Shown here piece after piece: positions 25,883-33,515 of a DNA stretch of 64,000 nt. Positions within the stretch are counted from its first letter, which is position 1. Every line of letters begins with the position of its first letter. A program made the position numbers and the translations under genes. Where the stretch lies: assembly GCF_013363995.1 (NCBI RefSeq), contig NZ_JABWGO010000001.1:620001-684000 (forward strand). Direction: 5' to 3'. The notes under the pieces were generated by a model. The model searched no databases and had not been told where the DNA came from. It saw only the letters and a list, made by a program, of their open reading frames with translations. Origin of the DNA: Nonomuraea rhodomycinica. GTDB lineage: Bacteria > Actinomycetota > Actinomycetes > Streptosporangiales > Streptosporangiaceae.

Positions 25883-26653
25883 ATGATCGAGACAGAGCGG
25901 GCCGGGCGCGCCTTCAAGGTGCGGGGCTCCGTCGTCCACGCCGTGCGCGACCTGTCGTTCCGGATCGAGCCGGGCGAGTTCGTCGGCTGCCTCGGCCCGA
26001 ACGGCGCCGGCAAGTCCACCACGATCAAGATGCTGTGCGGCATCCTCACCCCCACCTCCGGGCGGGTGCGGGTGGCCGGGCTCGACCCGTCGCGGGCGCG
26101 GACGGCCCTGGCGCGGCGCATCGGCGTGGTGTTCGGGCAGCGGACGACGCTGTGGTGGGACCTGCCGCTGCGGGACAGCTTCGAGCTGGTCCGGCTCCTT
26201 TACAAAGTAGATCGCAAGCTGTTCGCGGCCCGGCTGGACGAGCTGACCGAGGCCCTGGACCTCGGCGGGTTCGCCCGCACGCCGGTGCGGCAGCTCAGCC
26301 TGGGCCAGCGGATGCGCGGCGACCTGGCCGCCGCGCTGCTGCACGACCCCGAGGTGCTGGTGCTCGACGAGCCGACCATCGGCCTCGACGTGGTCAGCAA
26401 GGCCGGCATCCGGTCGTTCCTGCTGCGGGTCAACGCCGAGCGGGGCACCACCGTGCTGCTGACCACGCACGACCTCGGCGACGTCGAGCGGCTGTGCCGC
26501 CGGGTCCTGCTCATCGACCACGGCCGGCTGGCCTTCGACGGCAGCGTCGGCGACCTCATGGCCACCGCTCCCGGGCCGGCCACGATCGAGGAGGTCGTCA
26601 CCCGCCTCTACACGCGCGGACGGGCCGCCCCGCCCCCGGTCGAACCCGTGTGA
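25883..26653 (+). CDS. ABC exporter ATPase
   Basis: 256 residues from ATG 25883, with GGGGAG about 7 bases upstream. Walker [11 protein letters not shown] is at about 39-48, the signature is LSLGQRMRGDLAAALL (LSLGQ, normal for this DUF990-associated subgroup), and Walker B LVLDEPTIGLD is followed by a switch histidine in TTHDLGDVERL. QRTTLWWDLP marks the Q-loop. It serves the two permeases before it. A short A/T-rich patch (TTTACAAAGTAGAT, 26199-26212) stands out from the gene's composition without breaking the frame. Confidence 0.92.
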   Translation: MIETERAGRAFKVRGSVVHAVRDLSFRIEPGEFVGCLGPNGAGKSTTIKMLCGILTPTSGRVRVAGLDPSRARTALARRIGVVFGQRTTLWWDLPLRDSFELVRLLYKVDRKLFAARLDELTEALDLGGFARTPVRQLSLGQRMRGDLAAALLHDPEVLVLDEPTIGLDVVSKAGIRSFLLRVNAERGTTVLLTTHDLGDVERLCRRVLLIDHGRLAFDGSVGDLMATAPGPATIEEVVTRLYTRGRAAPPPVEPV

Positions 26654-26660
26654 GCGCCGT

Positions 26661-26686
26661 GAGGGCCCGTTCCGGGCCGGGCCCTC
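26661..26686. terminator. Bidirectional terminator hairpin
   Basis: GAGGGCCCG (26661-26669) pairs with CGGGCCCTC (26678-26686) around an 8-base loop between convergent genes. Confidence 0.6.
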
Positions 26687-26696
26687 AGTCGGTCCG

Positions 26697-27176
26697 TCAG
26701 TAGTAGCCGCCCTGCCGGCTCTCCTCGTACTCGTCGTCGTCGTCATCGTCGTAGCGGCGCGCCCAGCGCGACGGGATCAGCACCGGGATGAACAGCGCCA
26801 CGCCCAGCAGCGCGAACACCCCCGAGGTGAGCAGCATCCTGGCGCCCTGCCCGGCCTCGCGCACGATCTCGTTCACCGACGGCTCCGCCGGGATGTAGGA
26901 CAGGGCGCGGTTCATGTCCAGCGCGTACACGACCGTCCAGGCCAGCAGCGCCATCGACGGCAGGAACGTCGCCAGCGGCGAGACCCGTCCCGCCACCACC
27001 AGCCCCGTCACCAGGCCCACGGCGGCCATCGCGCCGAGCGCGATCCAGAGCTTCTGGCCCGCGGGCGGCTGCGCGGCGCCCAGCGCCTGCTGGATCGCCC
27101 ATCCCCCACCCCCGACCAGGGCCGCCGTCACGACCAGGCCGAGCAATAAACCACCCACATGCCGCAACGTACTCAC
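26697..27176 (-). CDS. Four-helix membrane protein of unknown function with acidic tail
   Basis: 159 residues from GTG 27176 (VSTLRHVGGLLLG). Four hydrophobic helices are visible: LLLGLVVTAALVGGGGWAI, LWIALGAMAAVGLVTGLVV, LATFLPSMALLAWTVVYAL and MLLTSGVFALLGVALFIPVL. The tail is RRYDDDDDDEYEESRQ, encoded by a GAC-rich run. A minus-strand TAGGGT (27205-27200) would give a start point near 27193, which favours this GTG over upstream in-frame starts. This layout is common in Streptosporangiales; function unknown. Confidence 0.7.
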   Translation of the reverse strand: MSTLRHVGGLLLGLVVTAALVGGGGWAIQQALGAAQPPAGQKLWIALGAMAAVGLVTGLVVAGRVSPLATFLPSMALLAWTVVYALDMNRALSYIPAEPSVNEIVREAGQGARMLLTSGVFALLGVALFIPVLIPSRWARRYDDDDDDEYEESRQGGYY

Positions 27177-27270
27177 CTCATGTCGACGCAATCGGGATGA
27201 CCCTAGCGACATCGGACGCGAATCGGCCACGCATTGGCCAGCATCGCACGGCATAATCCGACATCAAGAC

Positions 27271-27285
27271 GGAAAGCGCTTACCA
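27271..27285 (+). promoter_or_regulatory. LacI-type operator, copy 2
   Basis: GGAAAGCGCTTACCA, identical in all 15 bases to the site at 6530-6544. A CATAAT -10-like hexamer lies at 27252-27257, so the operator sits just past the likely start point, the same layout as copy 1. Confidence 0.65.
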
Positions 27286-27315
27286 CAGCTTTCCCTCCGG
27301 AAGGGGAGTCGCCGC

Positions 27316-28272
27316 ATGCCCGAACCCGCGAACGAGGCAACCGTCCGCACCTTCGACGTGCCGCCCGGCCACTACGACGTGACCGTGGTCGTCAGGGGCG
27401 GCACCGAGGTGCTGGCCGAGGCGCGGCGGCTCATGGCGCGGGCGTCCCCGGACGGGGGCTGGCACCGCCGTACGTTCACCGTCAACGTCCGCACCCCGGA
27501 GGCCCAGCAGAACGGCTGGGACGGCCCGGGGACGCCGGGCCTGACGCTGACCTTCACCGGCGCGACCCCTGAGGTGCGGGACGTCGAGGTGCGGGCCGTC
27601 GAGGTGCGGGACGTCGGGAGGGCGCCGGGCGGCCCGGTGGCGCTCTTCCTGGCCGGGGACTCGACCGTCACCGACCAGGCGCACGCCCCGTACACGGGCT
27701 GGGGACAGCGGCTGCCCCGCCACTTCGGGCGCGGCCTGTCCGTGGTCAACCACTCGGGCTCCAGCGAGAGCGCCGCGTCCTTCCTCGCCAAGCCGGAGCT
27801 GTGGGCCGCGATGGAGCCCCAGGTACGGCCCGGCGACGTGGCGCTCATCCAGTTCGGGCACAACGACAAGCAGGCCACCGCCGCCGCGTACCGGGACAAC
27901 CTCACCCGGATCACGCGCGGGATCACCGCCAGGGGCGGCACGCCGGTCCTCGTCACGCCGATCGTGCGGCGGCGGTTCGACGGCGCGGCGCTCGGCCCCA
28001 CCGGGCTGATCGTGAACGAACGCGGCGTGGACCTGCCGGCCGAGATGCGCGCCGTGGCCGCCGCCGAGGGCGTGCCGTTGATCGACCTCACGGACGACAG
28101 CCGCCGGCTCGTCGAGGCGCTCGGCCCGCAGGCGGCCGAGGAGCTCTACCTCACCCGGGAGAAGCAGGACGACACGCACACCTCCGAGCACGGCGCCACG
28201 ATCTTCGCCGACCTGGTCGCGGCCGGCCTCCGCCGCCTCGGCCTCGTCGCCGACCGCTTCTGGGCACCCTGA
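27316..28272 (+). CDS. Rhamnogalacturonan acetylesterase-like SGNH hydrolase
   Basis: 318 residues from ATG 27316, with GGAAGGGGAG upstream. The SGNH blocks are LFLAGDSTVTD (nucleophile Ser116), VVNHSGSSES, IQFGHNDKQ (Asn183) and DDTHTSEHGA with the Asp-x-x-His pair near the end, the CE12 pattern. It would remove acetyl groups from pectic polysaccharides. No signal peptide is visible, so it may act on imported oligosaccharides. The first 105 residues form a separate beta-rich region containing a 15-bp tandem repeat (27571-27615) that encodes EVRDV, EVRAV, EVRDV. The operator upstream links it to the DUF2264 gene. Confidence 0.85.
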   Translation: MPEPANEATVRTFDVPPGHYDVTVVVRGGTEVLAEARRLMARASPDGGWHRRTFTVNVRTPEAQQNGWDGPGTPGLTLTFTGATPEVRDVEVRAVEVRDVGRAPGGPVALFLAGDSTVTDQAHAPYTGWGQRLPRHFGRGLSVVNHSGSSESAASFLAKPELWAAMEPQVRPGDVALIQFGHNDKQATAAAYRDNLTRITRGITARGGTPVLVTPIVRRRFDGAALGPTGLIVNERGVDLPAEMRAVAAAEGVPLIDLTDDSRRLVEALGPQAAEELYLTREKQDDTHTSEHGATIFADLVAAGLRRLGLVADRFWAP

Positions 28273-28661
28273 ACCACCGTGCCCTGTGGCCAAAGGCCCT
28301 CGCTCCGCCCGGACGCCTTCCGAAGACGCAAGCCGTCAAGTGAGCCGAGGACGGACCGTGAGAAGGCTCGACCGGCGTGAACGGAATCCTGGCGTGAGCA
28401 CCAGCGGAAATGCCCAGCGGTGAGAATCTTCAAGGGGACTCTTCTGCGCGGCCTCGACGGTCGGCGGGCCGCACCGGCCTGGGCGCTGAAGGACGTCCGG
28501 GCGCGGATACAGGACGCCTCGCCGACCGGGTTCGGGGAACGTCGCGCAGATCCGCGGACGCGGATAGCACGCTGAGAGGGCAGAGCCCCCTATGTCGTGA
28601 CCGGCCCCCGTTCGCGGTTAGGGGGTGCGGCGGGCACCCCCCGTGAGAGCATGGAGGCCGC
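28273..28661. other. 390-base gap with a GC hairpin, no supportable gene
   Basis: No convincing open frame is seen; the ORF at 28410-28646 is low-complexity and lacks a ribosome site. GGGGGTGC (28621-28628) and GCACCCCC (28634-28641) form an 8-bp stem with a 5-base loop just before the next gene, perhaps an operator or a leader hairpin. Confidence 0.5.
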
Positions 28662-29273
28662 ATGCGCGCTCGCCTTCCCCTCAGACTCGCGCGGACGGCC
28701 GTCTTCGCCGCCGTCTGCGTCGTCCTGGCGTCGGTGGCGCACGTGGCGGGCGGCGGGACGGCGCCCGCACCCGGCACGGCGGCCCTCGGGCTCGGCGCGG
28801 CCTGCCTCCTGGCGCTCGCGCTGGGCGGCAGGGAGCGGCAGCCGCTGACGATCAATCTCGCGCTGGTCGCCGCGCAGGCCGTCCTGCACGAGCTGTTCGG
28901 CGCCGGCGGCCCCACCGGCTACGTCTCCGTCCACCCGCACGGCTCCCCCGCCGGCGGGATGAGCCTGGCCGTCGGCGCCGGAGCGCCCGCCGGCCGGGGC
29001 CTCGCGGTCGACGCCGGCATGCTGGCCGCGCACCTGACGGCCACGCTCCTCACCGGCTGGTGGCTGGCGCGCGGCGAGGCCGCGCTGTGGTCGCTGCTGC
29101 GCCGCCTCCACGACGGCCTGGGACGCCGCCTCGCACGCGTGCTGCTCGCCGGGGTGTTCCCGGCGACGCCGTCCGCGCGGCAGGCGCCCCCCGTGGTGCG
29201 CGTACGCGCCGTTCCCCCCGACCCGGCCCTGCGGCACTGTCTGGCCAGGCGCGGTCCTCCACGTACCGCCTGA
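28662..29273 (+). CDS. Multi-helix membrane protein, probably copper-linked
   Basis: 203 residues from ATG 28662, GAGG 5-8 bases upstream. Four hydrophobic helices are visible (TAVFAAVCVVLASVAHVAG, AALGLGAACLLALALGG, PLTINLALVAAQAVLHELFG, AGMLAAHLTATLLTGWWLARG) with a histidine-bearing loop (VHPHGS) between helices 3 and 4. The C-terminal tail is cytoplasmic and arginine-rich. Similar proteins are often found directly before YcnI/DUF1775 genes, as here, and a part in copper handling is inferred from that. No named family is certain. Confidence 0.65.
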   Translation: MRARLPLRLARTAVFAAVCVVLASVAHVAGGGTAPAPGTAALGLGAACLLALALGGRERQPLTINLALVAAQAVLHELFGAGGPTGYVSVHPHGSPAGGMSLAVGAGAPAGRGLAVDAGMLAAHLTATLLTGWWLARGEAALWSLLRRLHDGLGRRLARVLLAGVFPATPSARQAPPVVRVRAVPPDPALRHCLARRGPPRTA

Positions 29274-29321
29274 CCTCTGACATCCCTTTCCCATTCCCCT
29301 TTTCACACGTGGAGCTTCGTC

Positions 29322-30068
29322 ATGTCCTTCGCCATGCCCTCCGGGCGGTCCTTCGGCCGTCGTGCCGCGACCATGCTCGCCGCCGTGGCGGCCGTCACCG
29401 TGGCCACCGCGCTGCCCGCCCTCGCGCACGTCACGATCAACCCCGCCAGCGCCGAGCAGGGCGGGTTCACCAAGGTCGCGTTCCGGGTGCCGAACGAGCG
29501 CGACGACGCCTCGACCGTGCGCGTCGAGGTCACCTTCCCCACCGACCACCCGCTGGCGTTCGTCTCGGTCAAGCCCGTGCCGGGCTGGACGGTCAAGGTC
29601 ACCGAGAGCAAGCTGCCGACCCCGGTCAAGACCGAGTACGGCGACCTGACCGAGGCCGTCTCCACGGTCGTCTGGTCGGGCGGGAAGATCTCCAAGGGCG
29701 AGTTCCAGGAGTTCGAGGTGTCCATGGGCAAGCTGCCCGAGGGCGTCGACCAGCTCGCGTTCCCGACCAAGCAGACGTACTCCGGCGGCGAGGTCGTGAA
29801 CTGGGCGGACGCCCCCAAGAGCGACGGCACGGAGGCGGAGCACCCGGCTCCGGTGCTCAAGCTCACCCCGGCCGCCGCCAAGTCCGGCGCTCCGGCGGAC
29901 GGTCACGCGGCCGCCTCACCCGCCGGCGCCCCCTCGGACGCGCCCCGGCTGGTCGCGGCGTCGTCGGCCTCCGACGGCACGGCGCGCCTGCTGGGCGGGG
30001 CGGGGCTGCTGGTGGGCGTGATCGGGATCGTGGTCGCGGTCCTGGCCCTGCGCCGCCGCCCCTCCTGA
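29322..30068 (+). CDS. YcnI/DUF1775-family copper-binding protein
   Basis: 248 residues. The signal peptide ends in PALA, leaving His36 as the first mature residue (HVTINP), the copper-binding N-terminal histidine known for YcnI. The DUF1775 domain follows (about 36-185), with NERDDASTVRVEVTFP and PVPGWTVKV. A Pro/Ala-rich linker leads to one C-terminal membrane helix (LLGGAGLLVGVIGIVVAVLAL) and a basic end. It binds Cu(II) outside the cell and probably hands it to uptake or cuproenzyme partners. It follows the membrane-protein gene by 48 bases, likely one operon. Confidence 0.92.
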   Translation: MSFAMPSGRSFGRRAATMLAAVAAVTVATALPALAHVTINPASAEQGGFTKVAFRVPNERDDASTVRVEVTFPTDHPLAFVSVKPVPGWTVKVTESKLPTPVKTEYGDLTEAVSTVVWSGGKISKGEFQEFEVSMGKLPEGVDQLAFPTKQTYSGGEVVNWADAPKSDGTEAEHPAPVLKLTPAAAKSGAPADGHAAASPAGAPSDAPRLVAASSASDGTARLLGGAGLLVGVIGIVVAVLALRRRPS

Positions 30069-30133
30069 CCCGCGCCGGCGCGCTGCCCCCGTCCCTCCTG
30101 ACCGGGGCCGGCGCGCTGCCGTTGTCCCTCCTG
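30061..30133 (+). repeat. 33-bp tandem repeat after the YcnI gene
   Basis: CCTCCTGACC followed by a GCCGGCGCGCTGCC block recurs with a 33-base period (30061, 30094 and the beginning of a third at 30127). The first unit includes the TGA stop of the gene, again a stop-region duplication. Confidence 0.75.
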
Positions 30134-30273
30134 TCCTCCTCGCGCCGCCGCCGTCCTGCTGGACGGCCCTGGCGCGCTGCCGCCGCGCCGCCCGGCCGCC
30201 CTCGTGGCGGCGGGCCGCGGCGGGGTCGCTAGGTTGTCCGGAAAGGCGGCCCCCGACCGAAAGGCGATGGACC

Positions 30274-30486
30274 ATGTCCGAGGACGTGACAGATGAGCGG
30301 CTGGCCCGGCTGAAGAGGGAGTTCGCCTCGCTCGACGGCGACGGCGACGGCTACATCACCGAGGCGGAGTTCCGGGCGCACTTCCCCGAGCTGCCGGCCG
30401 AGGCGATGCCCGCGCTGCGCGACACCGGGGACGCGGACGGCGACGGGCGGTTCTCGCTGGAGGAGTTCATCCGGCTGATGCCGTGA
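30274..30486 (+). CDS. Small EF-hand calcium-binding protein
   Basis: 70 residues with two canonical EF-hand loops: DGDGDGYITEAE at 21-32 and DADGDGRFSLEE at 53-64, each with the 1, 3, 5 acidic ligands and Glu at position 12. It is a cytoplasmic calmodulin-like calcium sensor or buffer, similar to the small EF-hand proteins of streptomycetes. AAAGG lies about 12 bases before ATG 30274. It is monocistronic, followed by a strong terminator. Confidence 0.9.
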   Translation: MSEDVTDERLARLKREFASLDGDGDGYITEAEFRAHFPELPAEAMPALRDTGDADGDGRFSLEEFIRLMP

Positions 30487-30536
30487 CGCTGTCACCGGCG
30501 CCGCGACCGGCGCCGTAACCGACGCCGTGCCCGGCT

Positions 30537-30576
30537 CCCGCGGCGCCGATCGCTTTCCGGGGATCGGCGCCGCGGG
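30537..30576 (+). terminator. Terminator after the EF-hand gene
   Basis: A perfect 15-bp stem, CCCGCGGCGCCGATC (30537-30551) with its complement at 30562-30576, and a 10-base loop. No T-tract. Confidence 0.7.
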
Positions 30577-30602
30577 GCGGGCACGGTCGTCCGCCTGGGC
30601 CA

Positions 30603-30720
30603 GGCCGGTCACGTCACGAAGGCGTCCGCCGGGCCGGTCGCGTCGCGGACAAGTCCGCCGGGCCGGACCACGTCGCGACGGCGCCCGCCGGGCCGGTCAC
30701 CTCGTGATGGCGGCGGCCGG
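30603..30720. repeat. Four degenerate 29-30-bp units next to csbD
   Basis: GGCCGGTCACGTC followed by a GCG/ACGGCG block and CCGCCG recurs at 30603, 30632, 30661 and 30691. The units resemble the 3' end of the CsbD gene (GTCACTTCTTGAAGGCGTCC), as if that end had been copied and decayed. Confidence 0.7.
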
Positions 30721-30726
30721 GTCAGG

Positions 30727-30921
30727 TCACTTCTTGAAGGCGTCCTTGACCTTGCGGCCGGCGTCCTTCACCTTCTCGCCGGCCTGCTTCAGGCTTCCCT
30801 CCGCCTGGTCGGCGCGGCCCTCAGCCTGGAGATCCTCGTCGTCGGTGAGGTCGCCGACGTTCTCCTTGGCGCGGCCCTTCAACTCCTCCGCCTTGTTGGA
30901 GATCTTGTCGTCCGTTCCCAT
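30727..30921 (-). CDS. CsbD-family stress protein
   Basis: 64 residues from ATG 30921, hydrophilic and helical. The family pattern is clear: DDKISNKAEELKGRAKENVGDLT, followed by AEGRADQAEGSLKQAGEKVKDA. CsbD proteins accumulate under general stress in many bacteria; the molecular role is not known. AAGGA precedes the start, and a SigB-type promoter is found about 90 bases upstream. Confidence 0.92.
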   Translation of the reverse strand: MGTDDKISNKAEELKGRAKENVGDLTDDEDLQAEGRADQAEGSLKQAGEKVKDAGRKVKDAFKK

Positions 30922-31007
30922 GTCGATGTCCTTCCGAAGGTCTGGTCGGGTCCGGCGGACGCCGGCTCGGCGCCAGGCGCCCGGGCTCCGTCCCCGAGGC
31001 CCTCCCT

Positions 31008-31032
31008 CTATCCGGAGGACGCCGCCGGAAAC
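31008..31032 (-). promoter_or_regulatory. SigB-type stress promoter of the CsbD gene
   Basis: On the minus strand GTTT (31032-31029) and GGATAG (31013-31008) are 15 bases apart, close to the actinomycete SigB/SigF pattern GTTT-N15-GGGTA. The start point would lie about 80 bases before the CsbD start. This agrees with the stress role of the family. Confidence 0.55.
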
Positions 31033-31160
31033 ACCCGGGTACGCCCTCTTCGCCGGTGTGACGTCCCCCACATCGGGACGTGACCACCCATACGCGGATC
31101 GTTATCGGGCATCGACACCTCGTGCCCGGACCGCGCGCGAGCTGCGCGGACACCGGGTCA

Positions 31161-31199
31161 GGGGCCGGAGAGCCGCGCGGGGGCAGGCTCTCCGGCCCC
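31161..31199 (-). terminator. Terminator of the LolA-like/ABC operon
   Basis: A perfect 14-bp stem, GGGGCCGGAGAGCC (31161-31174) with 31186-31199, around an 11-base loop, 42 bases past the permease stop. Confidence 0.75.
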
Positions 31200-31240
31200 G
31201 CCGCGCGTCGCGCGCCCCGCCGTCCGTCCCCGAGGGCGGT

Positions 31241-32542
31241 TCAGGACGTGATGTCCTTGCCGGTGAAGCGGGCCCACGCCACCGAGCCGAACAGCAGGAT
31301 GTACGCGCCGAACGCCAGCAGCCCGTCGCGCATCGCGCCCAGGTCGACCGGGTCGCGCAGCGCCCCGTCGAAGCGCGTCAGCCAGGTCGGCAGCAGGTAC
31401 GGGTTGATCGCCTCCAGTTGCGGCACGGCCCGCAGCACCTGCGCGACGATGACGAGGACCACGGTGCCCGCGATGGCCCCGATCGGCACCTCGGTGAACG
31501 TGGACAGCGCCAGCGCCACGGCCGCCAGCGCGGCCATCCCGGCCCCGACGTACCCGACGCTGATGAGCACGCGCAGCAGCCCGTCGGCCACGGACACGGT
31601 GGTGCCCGACAGCAGCGTCACCGGCCCGACCGGGAACAGCGCCAGGCCCGTCACCAGGGCGGACAGCGCCACGACGGCGGCGATGGCGAAGGAGAAGACG
31701 ACCGCGTTCAGGTACTTCACCGTCAGCAGCCGGGTGCGCCCGGCCGGGGCCGCCAGCAGGTAGCGCAGGGTGCCCCCGCCCGCCTCGCCGGCGATCGCGT
31801 CGCCCGCCACCACGCTCACGGCGACCGGCATGAGCAGCACCACGAGGAACGACAGCGACGCGAAGGCCAGCATGAGGCTGTTGCCCGCGACGGACGCGAC
31901 GAGGCCGCCCATCCCGCCGCCCCGCCCCGAGGCGTCCATGTCGTCGGTGACCAGGCGCAGCGCGACGCCCAGGATGACGGGCACGCTGGCCAGCACGGCG
32001 AGCATCACGAGGTTGCGCGGGCGGCGGAAGGTCAGGCCCAGCTCGGAGCCGAGCAACCGCCAGAACGAACCGAACCGGCGCACCGGCGGCGGCCCGGCGA
32101 GGTCGATGACGTCCGCGCTTCCGACGGTTCCGGCGGCCCCAGGGGCGCGGTCTCCCTCAGCGACTCCGGCGGCCTCGCGGGCGCGCCCTCCCTCAGCGAC
32201 TCCGGCGGTCTCGGGGGCACGGCCTCCCCCGGCGGATGCGGCGTATATGGCGGATCCGGTCGATCCGGTCGATCCGGTCGCGTCGGCGGTCCCGGCGGCA
32301 GCGGTGGTCCCAACGGCATCGGCGGTCCCGGCGGGAGCGGTGGTCCCAGCGGCATCGGCGGTCCCGGCGGAGGCGGTGGTCCCGGCGGCATCGGCGGTCC
32401 CGGCGGGGGCGGTGGTCCCAGCCGGGGCGGGGTCGGCCGTGTCGGAAGGAGCCGGCCGGCTGGTCGTGCGCAGCGTCTCGGAGACCGGGACGAGGCCCGG
32501 GGTGCGCCGGGGGCGCGTCTCGCGCGTCTCAGCCGTCGACAT
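31241..32542 (-). CDS. ABC exporter permease with a repetitive N-terminal extension
   Basis: 433 residues. About 150 N-terminal residues are low-complexity, built on 12-residue units (AGTTAPAGTADA and APETAGVAEGGR types) encoded by two 36-bp tandem arrays. The remaining 280 residues are an ABC-2 permease with six hydrophobic segments, beginning FWRLLGSELGLTFRRPRNLVMLAVLASVP and ending ILLFGSVAWARFTGKDI. Its ATG overlaps the ATPase gene end by 14 bases. The extension is cytoplasmic, since it precedes the first membrane helix. It forms an exporter with the ATPase; substrate unknown. Confidence 0.85.
   Translation of the reverse strand: MSTAETRETRPRRTPGLVPVSETLRTTSRPAPSDTADPAPAGTTAPAGTADAAGTTASAGTADAAGTTAPAGTADAVGTTAAAGTADATGSTGSTGSAIYAASAGGGRAPETAGVAEGGRAREAAGVAEGDRAPGAAGTVGSADVIDLAGPPPVRRFGSFWRLLGSELGLTFRRPRNLVMLAVLASVPVILGVALRLVTDDMDASGRGGGMGGLVASVAGNSLMLAFASLSFLVVLLMPVAVSVVAGDAIAGEAGGGTLRYLLAAPAGRTRLLTVKYLNAVVFSFAIAAVVALSALVTGLALFPVGPVTLLSGTTVSVADGLLRVLISVGYVGAGMAALAAVALALSTFTEVPIGAIAGTVVLVIVAQVLRAVPQLEAINPYLLPTWLTRFDGALRDPVDLGAMRDGLLAFGAYILLFGSVAWARFTGKDITS
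32147..32218. repeat. Two 36-bp tandem units inside the permease gene
   Basis: Units of 36 bases with shared block CCCTCAGCGACTCCGGCGG begin at 32147 and 32183, followed by a partial third. In frame, they encode 12-residue repeats of the permease N-terminal extension. Confidence 0.85.
32285..32428. repeat. Four 36-bp tandem units inside the permease gene
   Basis: GGCGGTCCCGGCGG begins each unit at 32285, 32321, 32357 and 32393. They encode AGTTAPAGTADA-type repeats on the minus strand and keep the reading frame. Copy number probably varies between strains. Confidence 0.9.
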
Positions 32543-33515
32543 CGAATCCCTCTCCCGTCAGTCTCACGAACACGTCCTCCAGGCTCGGCCGTTCGACCGC
32601 GAACCCCCGCACGGCCACGCCCTCGCCCACCAGGGCGGCGTTCACCCGCTCGGGCGCGACCCCGCCGAGCTCGGCGCTCACCCCGTCGCCCGGCTCCGGG
32701 CCGTCGGCGCGCACGTCCGCCAGGCCCAGCGAGCGCAGGACGCGCAGCGCGTCGGCCGTGTCGGGCGTCCGCACGCGGACGCGCGGGACCTGGCCTCCGC
32801 CCAGCGAGGCCATCGACCCCTGGGCGACGAGCCGGCCGGCCCGCATGACGGCCGCGTGCGTGCACATCTGCTCCACCTCGGCCAGCAGGTGCGACGAGAC
32901 GAACACGGTGGTGCCGCCGGCCGCGATCTCCTTGACCAGGGAGCGCACCTCGCGGGTGCCCTGCGGGTCGAGCCCGTTCGTCGGCTCGTCCAGGATGAGC
33001 AGCTCGCGCGGCCCGAGCAGGGCGGCGGCGATGGCCAGCCGCTGGCGCATGCCGAGCGAGTAGGTGCGGTAGCGCTTGGCCGCCGCGGCCGTCAGGCCGA
33101 CCCGGTCCAGCGCCTCGGCGACGCGCCGCCGCACGGTGGCGCGCGGCGCGGCCGGGTCGGCGGCGTCGAAGCGGCGCAGGTTGGCCTCGCCCGACAGGTA
33201 CGGGTAGAAGGCCGGCCCCTCGACCAGTGCCCCCACCCGGGGCAGCGCCTCGCCCAGCGGCAGCCCCAGCAGCTCGTGCTCCCCGGAGGTGGGCGCGACG
33301 AGGCCGAGCAGCATGCGGATGGTCGTGGTCTTGCCGGAGCCGTTCGGCCCGAGGAACCCGTAGACCGCTCCGCGCGGCACGCTCAGGTCGAGCGCGTCGA
33401 CCGCGACCTGACCGCCGCGGAACCGCTTGGTGAGCCCGCGCGTGACGATCGCGGGCCGGGCGGAGGGCGGGGCCGCCCCGAAGGGCGCCCCCGCGTCGAG
33501 CATGACGGAGGTCAC
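32529..33515 (-). CDS. ABC exporter ATPase
   Basis: 328 residues from GTG 33515, whose GTGA overlaps the stop of the upstream LolA-like gene. Walker A GPNGSGKTTT, signature YSLGMRQRLAIAAALL, Walker [16 protein letters not shown] and the switch histidine in VSSHLLAEVEQM are intact. The C-terminal 100 residues (VRVRTPDTADALRVL, RPSLEDVFVRLTGEG) form the domain common in DrrA/CcmA-like exporters. It energises the permease at 31241. Longer upstream frame to 33632 is the neighbouring gene read out of frame. Confidence 0.92.
   Translation of the reverse strand: MTSVMLDAGAPFGAAPPSARPAIVTRGLTKRFRGGQVAVDALDLSVPRGAVYGFLGPNGSGKTTTIRMLLGLVAPTSGEHELLGLPLGEALPRVGALVEGPAFYPYLSGEANLRRFDAADPAAPRATVRRRVAEALDRVGLTAAAAKRYRTYSLGMRQRLAIAAALLGPRELLILDEPTNGLDPQGTREVRSLVKEIAAGGTTVFVSSHLLAEVEQMCTHAAVMRAGRLVAQGSMASLGGGQVPRVRVRTPDTADALRVLRSLGLADVRADGPEPGDGVSAELGGVAPERVNAALVGEGVAVRGFAVERPSLEDVFVRLTGEGFDVDG

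Noticed and set aside
28410..28646. 78-codon ORF before the copper-linked genes
   Set aside because: Arg/Ser/Gly low-complexity product, no ribosome site, and it overlaps the likely promoter and hairpin.
30603..30720. Possible CRISPR-like array of 29-30-bp units
   Set aside because: Units are contiguous and degenerate with no unique spacers, and no cas gene is present; it is a decayed tandem repeat.
32281..32428. Plus-strand collagen-like Gly-Gly-Pro repeat
   Set aside because: It is the complement of the 36-bp repeats that encode the permease extension on the minus strand; the plus frame has no start signal or gene context.
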